64,000 nucleotides of DNA from Caldifermentibacillus hisashii (lineage in GTDB: Bacteria > Bacillota > Bacilli > Bacillales > Caldibacillaceae). The translations under genes were made by a program, and so were the position numbers. The notes beneath the pieces were generated by a model, which saw only the letters and a program-made list of their open reading frames with translations, was not told the origin of the DNA and did no database searches. Position 1 is the first letter of the stretch. The number at the start of each line of letters is the position of its first letter. The stretch lies in assembly GCF_027568575.1 (NCBI RefSeq), contig NZ_JANUVP010000011.1. One strand, given 5' to 3'. This document shows, in pieces, positions 8,546-15,844 of the stretch.

Positions 8546-9474
8546 TATTTGGATGGATTGTTTCTGCAGTTCTTGCTGTTATATGCGTCGCTATTATAAT
8601 TAGGCATTATCATTACACTAAACAAATCCATAAAATCAATTATACATTAAGGGATCTGTTGCAAGCAGATCATAAAAATACATATTTTAGACTTAGAACT
8701 AACGATGAAAAATTAATTCAACTGGTAAAAATGTTAAATAGTCTTATCCAACAAATCGAAGCCAATAATGAACGGACGAATCAATTAGAAAATGCACATA
8801 AGAAAATTATGACGCATATTTCCCATGACCTAAGAACGCCACTTACATCAATTTTGGGATACATTGAAGTACTAAAAGAAGATGATACCCTTTGTGAAGA
8901 CATTCGACATGAATATTTAAGAATTACTTTTTCAAAGGCACAACGACTAACGAAACTTGTTCAAGACTTTTTTGCACTAACAAAGTTAGAAACAGGAGAC
9001 ACTAAGATTAAAGTTCAAAAAGTCAATCTAACTGTTTGTTTACAGGAAATTCTAGTAGGTTTCTATCAAGATTTTTCAAAACTAAATATAGAACCAAAAA
9101 TTGATTTTCCAAATAAATCCGTATATGTATGGGCTGATCCCAATAGTCTTGAACGAATATTAAATAATTTGATATCCAATGCCCTTCGATATGGCAAGGA
9201 TGGCGGGGAAATTGGATTAACAATGCGGGTCGAATTAGAAAAGGTGTGGGTCGATGTATGGGACCGTGGACAGGGAATTTCAGAAGACGACCTTCCTTAC
9301 ATATTTGAGAGACTTTATACAGGAAAAGCTTCTCGTAACCGCCATTTACAAGGAAATGGTTTAGGATTAAGTATTACAAAGAAACTTGTAGAAAAACAAC
9401 ATGGAGAAATAATGGTTACTAGCTCACCATATCAGAAGACAGTTTTTTCATTTTATCTCCTAAAAGCGGATTAA
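8542..9474 (+). CDS. Sensor histidine kinase with a single membrane anchor
   Basis: The product has 310 residues. A single hydrophobic segment (about residues 2-21) is followed directly by a linker and a HisKA domain with His95 in HISHDLRTPLTS. The ATPase domain has the N box (NLISNALRYG), G1 (DRGQGISEDD) and G2 (GNGLGLSI). There is no extracellular domain and no second membrane pass, so it is unlikely to bind a ligand outside the cell by itself. As in Bce-type modules, the transporter itself may provide the signal; that is inference. It is coupled to the response regulator by an ATGA overlap. Confidence 0.85.
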   Translation: MIFGWIVSAVLAVICVAIIIRHYHYTKQIHKINYTLRDLLQADHKNTYFRLRTNDEKLIQLVKMLNSLIQQIEANNERTNQLENAHKKIMTHISHDLRTPLTSILGYIEVLKEDDTLCEDIRHEYLRITFSKAQRLTKLVQDFFALTKLETGDTKIKVQKVNLTVCLQEILVGFYQDFSKLNIEPKIDFPNKSVYVWADPNSLERILNNLISNALRYGKDGGEIGLTMRVELEKVWVDVWDRGQGISEDDLPYIFERLYTGKASRNRHLQGNGLGLSITKKLVEKQHGEIMVTSSPYQKTVFSFYLLKAD

Positions 9475-9919
9475 ATATAAATGACATAACTCTTCTAGTT
9501 ATGTAAAAACTTGAGTGGAGCAGTAGGTATAAATGGTGGATTAGAACTATGCAAAACGTATTTATGGATCAAATCCACCAGAAGTACATTATGAAGAATT
9601 ATCCGAATATAGATGAATTTTAAGAGGGTTTCTAAAATAGGAAAACCCAAGGATGCGGAAAATCATTCTTGGGTATTACATTAATCTCACTTCACTTCAT
9701 TTAACTATTCCGTTATCTCTCTTTAGATATTCATAGATATTTGCCATTTGCTAACAATTAAAAAGCTATGGCGGTTTCAATTCATTACAAATCACCTTAT
9801 AACAAATTTTTTGACCACAAGAAAAGAGCTTTACTCTATTTTTGTAATGTCCTCACCTATCATCTATATAACACATTATGAATAATACTAATCTTAGTGC
9901 TATGAATAATAAGTTATAC
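9475..9919. other. Gap between converging loci, with two hairpins
   Basis: An 8-bp perfect inverted repeat (ACATAACT-CTTCT-AGTTATGT, 9484-9504) follows the kinase gene and may help end its transcript, though no T run follows. A second hairpin (CCCAAGGATG / CATTCTTGGG) lies at 9646-9673. A short open stretch around 9554-9617 (YAKRIYGSNPPEVHYEEL) reads like a coding relic but matches nothing I recognise. Confidence 0.4.
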
Positions 9920-10933
9920 TTATTTTAAGCAACTTACTAAAAATATAATTATATAGTGAAATGCCTGATCCAATTCCATCATGGTAGGTTGAACGGACTC
10001 ATTTTCTGTATTAGTCATTTTTTTAACATTTTTAGCCCACCATATCAAAATAATTCTCCGATCAATAATTACATGACTCACAAAGATTATAAAAATAGCT
10101 ATCCAACTAAAATATCCTGCAAAGATGTAGCCCATTGCCGTTAAAACTAACGTATAAATAAAACTATGTGATAATAACGCCTTCCAGCTAGTTGTTTTTT
10201 TTACTGCTTGTCGATCTGTTTGAAGTAAATAATCAGCAATCTTATGTCCAATATAAAGTATAATAAATAATTTAATATTAAAATTTACACCGGGAACAAA
10301 ATTATTTATCTCTATAAAGCCAAATATTTTAGAACCAAATAAATAAGTAAACAAAAGCATTATTGTTATTAAAAAGTAAATTACAGCGGTAATTGCTGAA
10401 CTAGCACGAGCAATTTTAACATTCCTTATCAAAGAAATCTTTTGCAACTCAAGCACTAATTCTTTCTCAATAGATATGTTGTCAAGCATTGAAATTTTAT
10501 CATGGTAATCTTTGGCACTTTCCCTTATCTGAAGTTTTTTATAATTTCCATATAAATATTTACCTTTTATTTCAGGTGTTGTTTCGGCTAGAAAAAATAA
10601 ACCTTGAGCATCAAAATCTTTGGTATTAATTTGATTATTAGGGTTAATTCGAGGAACCAGAGTCAAATACGACAACCATACACTTTTCAAAAAGAAAAAA
10701 ATCAAAGCTATAATAAAAATTGCAATCTGAAATTGTTCTGATTTATTCTCTAAACCAAACAAAAAATTATACCATTCATTTTTTGTTCGGATAAGAATAT
10801 TCATAACTAGTGTCCAAAAAGCAATTACAACTCCTGCTTTCGTATCCGTAAAGCGAATTGTATTTTGCGTATCGTCAATAGCCTTATATAGAAATTCCAA
10901 TTTATTCTTGTCATCTTTTTTTTCATCTGACAA
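9920..10933 (-). CDS. Membrane effector: Pycsar-effector-like domain fused to DUF3307
   Basis: The product has 337 residues. Residues 10-205 resemble the Pycsar membrane-effector family: a short cytosolic helix leading to TDTKAG (29-34), membrane segments at about 33-49, 68-92 and 176-200, and a soluble stretch between the second and third. Residues 222-337 match DUF3307 by its conserved pattern: H230 and D234 before LLQTD (236-240), H256 and Y260, SHxxID (286-291), and D322/H326 in LDQAFHY. The start is a TTG with GAGGG 7 bases upstream, 3 bases after the JAB stop. In Pycsar such proteins damage the membrane when they bind cCMP or cUMP. The role of DUF3307 is unknown. This is the last gene of the operon. 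Confidence 0.7.
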   Translation of the reverse strand: MSDEKKDDKNKLEFLYKAIDDTQNTIRFTDTKAGVVIAFWTLVMNILIRTKNEWYNFLFGLENKSEQFQIAIFIIALIFFFLKSVWLSYLTLVPRINPNNQINTKDFDAQGLFFLAETTPEIKGKYLYGNYKKLQIRESAKDYHDKISMLDNISIEKELVLELQKISLIRNVKIARASSAITAVIYFLITIMLLFTYLFGSKIFGFIEINNFVPGVNFNIKLFIILYIGHKIADYLLQTDRQAVKKTTSWKALLSHSFIYTLVLTAMGYIFAGYFSWIAIFIIFVSHVIIDRRIILIWWAKNVKKMTNTENESVQPTMMELDQAFHYIIIFLVSCLK

Positions 10934-10936
10934 ACG

Positions 10937-11404
10937 TTATCCCTCACAATCGATAATTTCGTAATTCATGTCCTTTATAACTTCTCCGAATTTATTAATC
11001 TTGTATATAGAAAATTTAACGTTACCATCATGAATTCCAGTAATGATAAAAATAGGAGCATGAGTACTATCGAAATAATTATTAATATTTATCATTGTAG
11101 ACTGATCTAACTTAGAAGGGATTAAGCTGTAATTTCTTGGATGGGAATGCCAAGTACCAATCAAAAATTGGTTTATTTGAAGTTTTTCTTTTACATATTC
11201 TAAAAGGCTATCGTTATCGAATTCAACTTTTGAAAAAGTTCTTTTAGCATTACGCCCTGCATCAGAAACATCTAGAACTCGTACCCATTCTGGATTCATC
11301 TTTCCAAAAATATATCCACCATTTTCAGTATCATTATATTTTACCGTGAGTTTTTCCATTTTTTTAATTACTTTTTTTGAAATATATATTTTCCTTTTTT
11401 TCAT
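10937..11404 (-). CDS. JAB/JAMM isopeptidase, Cap3-like
   Basis: The product has 155 residues. It shows the complete JAMM zinc-protease set: Glu27 in TENGGYIFG, then His86 and His88 in GTWHSHP, Ser97 and Asp100 (HxH-x8-SxxD). In type II CBASS, the related Cap3 removes the cyclase from conjugates made by Cap2. The start overlaps the E2-E1 stop by 4 bases (ATGA), so the two are made together. A free-standing JAMM protein that matures a ubiquitin-like protein is the alternative, but no ubiquitin-like gene is present. Confidence 0.85.
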   Translation of the reverse strand: MKKRKIYISKKVIKKMEKLTVKYNDTENGGYIFGKMNPEWVRVLDVSDAGRNAKRTFSKVEFDNDSLLEYVKEKLQINQFLIGTWHSHPRNYSLIPSKLDQSTMININNYFDSTHAPIFIITGIHDGNVKFSIYKINKFGEVIKDMNYEIIDCEG

Positions 11405-13071
11405 ATACTTTCCCTTTCACAAAAACACAAGTGACTTTTATCTAAATAACCGATTAGAGGTGTAGGAATTATATCGTCCATTCCCCAATAATAATTAACA
11501 TAGTCAAATTTAAATTTCCCATGCTTATTATAAAAGGAAAGAATTGACACAATCTGTGTTGCTAAAAAGACCATTCGTTCCATTTGTGATACCGTATGTG
11601 GGTTCCCGCAAATATCAATTTCATTCGAATCGTATTTTTCTATTTCCTTTTGTGATAATTCCTGTATTTGTTTTAAATCTTTATTTTCCTTTGCTTCATG
11701 ATAGTAGCAATTTAAGCATCCTGTAGAGGGAGTAGTTATTACTATCTCTTGTAAGATATTGTTAGCTGATGTCCACGCCCAAATAACAGGCTTTTTATAA
11801 TTTATTAATTTATTAAATGCAAAATAATCAAATTTAGCCGAATCCCCCACAGTTACAATAAGAACATCAGCTAATTCAATTACCTCGTCATCATTAGCCG
11901 TTGCAAAAATATTCTCATGCAAATAATAATTAGATAAAAGTTGTTTTAATGCAAGTGATTTATATTCACCTACATGAATTGAACCTAGTACATGCCTACC
12001 AATATTTTCAAGAGCCATTTTATCGTAATCCGCCATTAACAAAGCTTTCACATCTTTTTCAGCTAATAATCTCGCAATTTGACTTCCTAAAGAACCTACT
12101 CCTATCATCCCTACTGTCATATCAATTCCATTAGGGCGTTCAGGGATACCTTCTATTTTAATATTAGTTACGTTAAATTCCGCATCTCGCTCAAATGATT
12201 CTCTTCCTGTAATGAAAGAAGTAACCTCTGTCTTTCCTCGATCACCTTTGTACATGATCAAAAAGATTAGGCTTTTTATATCCTTATCTATAGAACTTAT
12301 AGGAAAGTTGTTCCTTAGAGTTTGAATCAATTGGTAAAGAGTTTTAAATGAAAAGCCTCTTGGAAGTCGTACAAGAAAAAGAGTCGATTTAGAATGTTTA
12401 TTTGGCAGTCGAAATTGTTTTAGAATATTAAAACCTCTATCTTCACTAAAATCAGGAAAGAAAGAATATGGTTTGTTTGAATCTATGCTTTCATATTCAT
12501 AAGTTTCTCCCCTCTTTTTGGTAGAGGCCTCTTTCCCATTTTTAAATAAAAATGGTGTATGATCAACAGTCGTTTTATAAAACTTTTTAAGTTCAATACT
12601 TTCAAATTGATTTATAAATCCTTTAGGTAGATACATTACTAATTGGGTAAATTGAGGTAATATTCTCCACGATATTAAATCTTCCTCTTTCTTCCAGTCT
12701 TGGTTGACATTAGACTGTAACCAGTCTAAAATTCTTTGATAAATAAAATTACCATTGTATTCAACTTTTGCTGCCCAATTATGTAAACAACAAATATAGA
12801 ACTGTGAATTTTTGGGGTTATCAATCAATAATTCATCAATATGTCGCCAATTAGCTGGTATTACTTTATGCAAGTTACTTTCACCATTTATACTAATTAA
12901 TTTTATTGACGGCTGCTTCAAAGGATAATCTTTTATTGAAACCTCTACATTAATATAATAACCATTTTCCTCACCATTTTGAGGGATCCTACCCACACCA
13001 ATAGTTTCTTCAGAAAAGCAGAAACCGAGTTCTTGTAACTCGGCTTTTACTTCTATTAATTGACTACCCAT
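11401..13071 (-). CDS. Fused E2-E1 (ThiF) ubiquitin-like conjugation protein, Cap2-like
   Basis: The product has 556 residues. The N-terminal part is E2-like, with a candidate catalytic cysteine in FYICCLHNW (residues 94-95). The C-terminal part is a ThiF/E1 adenylation domain: GVGSLG (324-329), MADYDKMALENIGRH, and a cysteine pair GCLNC (452-455) where the E1 catalytic cysteine is expected. This is the architecture of Cap2 of type II CBASS, which links the C-terminus of the cyclase to a target amine. The ATG at 13071 is preferred because AGAAGG precedes it by 6 bases and it overlaps the cyclase stop as ATGGGTAG. A longer frame to 13164 lies wholly inside the cyclase gene. Confidence 0.85.
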   Translation of the reverse strand: MGSQLIEVKAELQELGFCFSEETIGVGRIPQNGEENGYYINVEVSIKDYPLKQPSIKLISINGESNLHKVIPANWRHIDELLIDNPKNSQFYICCLHNWAAKVEYNGNFIYQRILDWLQSNVNQDWKKEEDLISWRILPQFTQLVMYLPKGFINQFESIELKKFYKTTVDHTPFLFKNGKEASTKKRGETYEYESIDSNKPYSFFPDFSEDRGFNILKQFRLPNKHSKSTLFLVRLPRGFSFKTLYQLIQTLRNNFPISSIDKDIKSLIFLIMYKGDRGKTEVTSFITGRESFERDAEFNVTNIKIEGIPERPNGIDMTVGMIGVGSLGSQIARLLAEKDVKALLMADYDKMALENIGRHVLGSIHVGEYKSLALKQLLSNYYLHENIFATANDDEVIELADVLIVTVGDSAKFDYFAFNKLINYKKPVIWAWTSANNILQEIVITTPSTGCLNCYYHEAKENKDLKQIQELSQKEIEKYDSNEIDICGNPHTVSQMERMVFLATQIVSILSFYNKHGKFKFDYVNYYWGMDDIIPTPLIGYLDKSHLCFCERESI

Positions 13072-14152
13072 GTTGTACCTTCTCTTGTCTTGCAATATGA
13101 ATACTTGCAGCCTTGGCCATTTCAGATGCATCATAAACATTACAATATCCTGCGACTTCTTCAATTGTTATTATTTCATCCTTATATGGCTTACAATCTA
13201 AATAATATACTTTTCTATTCTGTTTTTGCCCGAACATTTGCCTTTCATAATTAGTATAAAAACATATAGGAACTTCCTCTTTAAAATCCATTAATTCCTT
13301 ATATTTCTCTCCTAGAATTAAAATTCTTCCGTACTTTGGTGAACCTTCTATTTTTTCTTCTTTGATGTCATTATAATAACTTAACAACTTCGCAGAAAAG
13401 TCAATTTCAAATGAAGTAGCCTTTACTTCACCAACAGCTTTCTTTATACCGTTATCATTAACAATAACACCTTGAGGATTCATAAGAGTATTATTGGAGA
13501 ATTCAATTCCTACTTTTATATCAAGTAAATTGTTGGAGCTATTTGCAAACGTTTCTTGACCTTTGTCAATTAAATTTTGCCTTAATTCTTCATTTAATAA
13601 ATCTGTACTTTCAAGTATTCTTAACGCTATAAGAAAAGCCCTAGCACCAATAGTCCAATCATCTGCATCTTCTGGTTGTGTTCCACCAATTAAAATCATC
13701 AAACCATCACCCGTAATGGAGTGAATATGTGCTTGATAATATCTTGCTAACCTAATCCAAGTTGATATTGCTTTTTGCTTTAATTCAGCAATCTCCTGAA
13801 TTGTTTCAATCCCCGGTTCATCTACAAATAATGCTCTTCTAGTAAAATTTCGTAAATCAACAAAAAGTGAACACATTTTAACATCAGCTTTTTGGTTGAT
13901 TTCATTATAAAAATCATTTTCCTCTCTAACATTCTCTAATAGATAATCAAAATCTATATGTCCGCCTATTTTAAAACCCTTTTCTAATTCCTGCTTTATA
14001 ATAGTTTCTATTTCTCTTTCTTGCTGCTGATCCTCTGCACTTTTAAATAAATTTTTTTGCTCATTTAATAGTACGGAGAGAGGATTTTTACTTATTTTAT
14101 AGCGAGTATTATTCGATATAACTGAGCGATACATTGAACCCTTATTAACCAA
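13064..14152 (-). CDS. Class III nucleotide cyclase, Pycsar-type (candidate PycC)
   Basis: The product has 362 residues. After a helical N-terminal region (about 30-90), a class III cyclase homology domain shows both metal-binding aspartates: Asp99 in LFVDLRNFT and Asp149 in SITGDGLMILIGG. GEVKATSFEIDFSAKL (241-256) fits the later conserved block. In Pycsar, related cyclases make cCMP or cUMP on phage infection. Which nucleotide this one uses cannot be told here. The last residues are VQHG; the terminal glycine is what an E1/E2 system would activate. The TTG at 14152 has GGGGGA 7 bases upstream; an ATG at 14134 is also possible. It is first in the operon, and no clear promoter was found in 14,153-14,590. 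Confidence 0.75.
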   Translation of the reverse strand: MVNKGSMYRSVISNNTRYKISKNPLSVLLNEQKNLFKSAEDQQQEREIETIIKQELEKGFKIGGHIDFDYLLENVREENDFYNEINQKADVKMCSLFVDLRNFTRRALFVDEPGIETIQEIAELKQKAISTWIRLARYYQAHIHSITGDGLMILIGGTQPEDADDWTIGARAFLIALRILESTDLLNEELRQNLIDKGQETFANSSNNLLDIKVGIEFSNNTLMNPQGVIVNDNGIKKAVGEVKATSFEIDFSAKLLSYYNDIKEEKIEGSPKYGRILILGEKYKELMDFKEEVPICFYTNYERQMFGQKQNRKVYYLDCKPYKDEIITIEEVAGYCNVYDASEMAKAASIHIARQEKVQHG

Positions 14153-14580
14153 TATTATTCCCCCATTCCTTTATTGTTTAGCTCCATTCTAAATTAGCAA
14201 TCATATAAATAAATTGTAAGATATTTTTGTCAAATCCACAAGATTCATGTCCCTTAAAACCATTACCTTTGAACTATAAATCCATTTAACTATAAATCCT
14301 TCACAAAACTTTAACTATAGAGAAAGAAAATATCCGTATATTTGGTACATTCGATTATCAGCTGCTCTGAATAATTAAAGTAAGGAATAACTACTGAGGA
14401 AACAATATATTTTTACTCACAATTTAAGATTAGTTTAAAAATTAAAAAGAGGATTACTAAAATTAGAGTGCGGCATAATTACTACAATTTATTAACAAAG
14501 TTTTATACATTATTTAGTGACTAAAATGAAAAAAACGATCCAAAAAGGAAAGATTTATTAAAATTGAACCATAAAATTTC

Positions 14581-14630
14581 CTAAAATAAAAGGAACCATA
14601 AAGTTTCCAAACGGAAATTTTATGGTTCCT
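14581..14630 (-). terminator. Intrinsic terminator of ssrA
   Basis: Arms AGGAACCATAAAGTTTCC and GGAAATTTTATGGTTCCT pair over 18 bp with one mismatch around an AAAC loop, followed on the minus strand by TTTTATTTTAG. It lies 36 bases past the tmRNA 3' end. A partial copy of one arm (GAACCATAAAATTTCCT) sits just beyond at about 14565-14581. The rest of the 14,153-14,590 gap shows only a short AACTATAAATCC direct repeat near 14270-14300. Confidence 0.75.
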
Positions 14631-14666
14631 GTCACAAAAAACTCTAGAATGTCCACCAAATATGTA

Positions 14667-15028
14667 TGGTGGAGACGGTGGGAGTCGAACCCACGTCCAG
14701 AAATATCGGCACTTAAGCGTCTACGAGTGTAGTCGATATATTGGCATTTCGCGATTCACTCGGCCTATCGACAGGCTCTGTGAACGCTAGTCTGATTGTT
14801 CTCTTCCTTCGCCTTCAGACGGCAGGCAACCGGCGTATCCCACTCAGATGAGCCCCTGACCCTACCACGTGGGCGATGGAGGGAGGAGCAGCTTTGCGCT
14901 TATTAGGCAGCTAAAGCTAAGTTATTGTTAGATTTGCCAGTTATTATTGGCGTGGCGTTATTTACGAGCTCGCCGACTCGACTCGCAGCTTAAGCTCGAC
15001 CTATCCCTGTCGAATCCTTAACGTCCCC
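14667..15028 (-). ncRNA. ssrA: Transfer-messenger RNA (tmRNA)
   Basis: The 5' end GGGGACGTTAAGGATTCGAC and the 3' end with its T arm GTGGGTTCGACTCCCAC and encoded CCA match Bacillus tmRNA, with a length of about 362 bases. The tag reading frame gives (A)GKSNNNLALAA followed by two stop codons. tmRNA rescues stalled ribosomes together with SmpB, encoded just upstream. The gene keeps its usual place after smpB. Its 3' end, a common integration site for mobile DNA, faces the accessory region. Confidence 0.95.
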
Positions 15029-15114
15029 ATGTTGTATAGGTTAGTTATGGAATAGTTTTTACTTAGCTACTATTCAATTGTTTTTTGTCGCTGGTCTTTC
15101 CTTGCGACATCTTT

Positions 15115-15142
15115 ATTATAGCAAAAACAACTAAAAAAACAA
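15115..15142 (-). promoter_or_regulatory. Probable sigma-A promoter of ssrA
   Basis: On the minus strand TTGTTT (15137-15142) and TATAAT (15115-15120) are 16 bases apart, about 90 bases before the mature tmRNA 5' end. The leader between them would be removed by RNase P. It contains a small GTCGC/GCGAC hairpin. Confidence 0.55.
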
Positions 15143-15162
15143 ATGGAATGTTTTGTTTCAGT

Positions 15163-15630
15163 TTACATCTTTTGTCTTTCCCGGAATGCTCGTTCAATAT
15201 CCCGTTTTGCTTCTTTCTTCTTCAAGTCTTCTCGTTTATCGTATTTTTTCTTACCTTTAGCCAAAGCAAGCTCGACTTTAGCAAAACCGTCCTTCAAATA
15301 AATTTTTAACGGAACAAGGGAATATCCGGGTTCTTTCGTTTCACCAATTAATTTATTAATTTCTTTTCTATGCAAAAGCAATTTCCTTGTTCGCAGCGGG
15401 TCATGATTATAGCGGTTCCCCTGCTCATATGGGCTAATGTGCATATTGTGTAAGAACACCTCGCCCTTTTCAATCCGGGCATATGCATCTTTTAAATTGG
15501 CACGACCTGCACGAATGGATTTAATCTCTGTTCCTTGCAAGACGATTCCGGCCTCATAGGTTTCCTCAATAAAATAATCATGAAAAGCTTTTTTGTTTTG
15601 GGCAACGATTTTTCCTCTTCCTTTTGGCAT
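15163..15630 (-). CDS. smpB: SsrA-binding protein SmpB
   Basis: The product has 155 residues, the normal length. It binds the tRNA-like part of tmRNA and brings it to stalled ribosomes. The sequence has the SmpB hallmarks KKAFHDYFIEETYEAGIVL, GTEIKSIRAGRANLKDAY and a basic C-terminal tail ending GKKKYDKREDLKKKEAKRD. GGGGG precedes the ATG. It lies between rnr and ssrA, as in Bacillus subtilis, with about 215 bases between it and rnr. Confidence 0.97.
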   Translation of the reverse strand: MPKGRGKIVAQNKKAFHDYFIEETYEAGIVLQGTEIKSIRAGRANLKDAYARIEKGEVFLHNMHISPYEQGNRYNHDPLRTRKLLLHRKEINKLIGETKEPGYSLVPLKIYLKDGFAKVELALAKGKKKYDKREDLKKKEAKRDIERAFRERQKM

Positions 15631-15844
15631 AATGCATTCCCCCAGTAACCATTTATTTTAGCAAAAAGCGCGAAGAAAAGCAATTTGTGATGGAAACAGT
15701 TTTTTAGAAAATTCAAGCATTTTCAAACGGATTTATTTTTAAATACATATAAAATGGGCATAAGCTGTTTATAAACAATTTTGTAACCAATCAAATTTTA
15801 AATAGGCACAGCCCCTCTCCTTTGGACCGTACCTAAATTGATTC

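Noticed and set aside
13072..13164. 31-codon N-terminal extension of the E2-E1 protein
   Set aside because: It lies entirely within the cyclase gene and the ATG at 13071 has a well-placed AGAAGG.
1..14666. Attachment-site duplication of the tmRNA 3' end
   Set aside because: No second copy of GTGGGTTCGACTCCCAC or the CCA-proximal stem was found in the accessory region.
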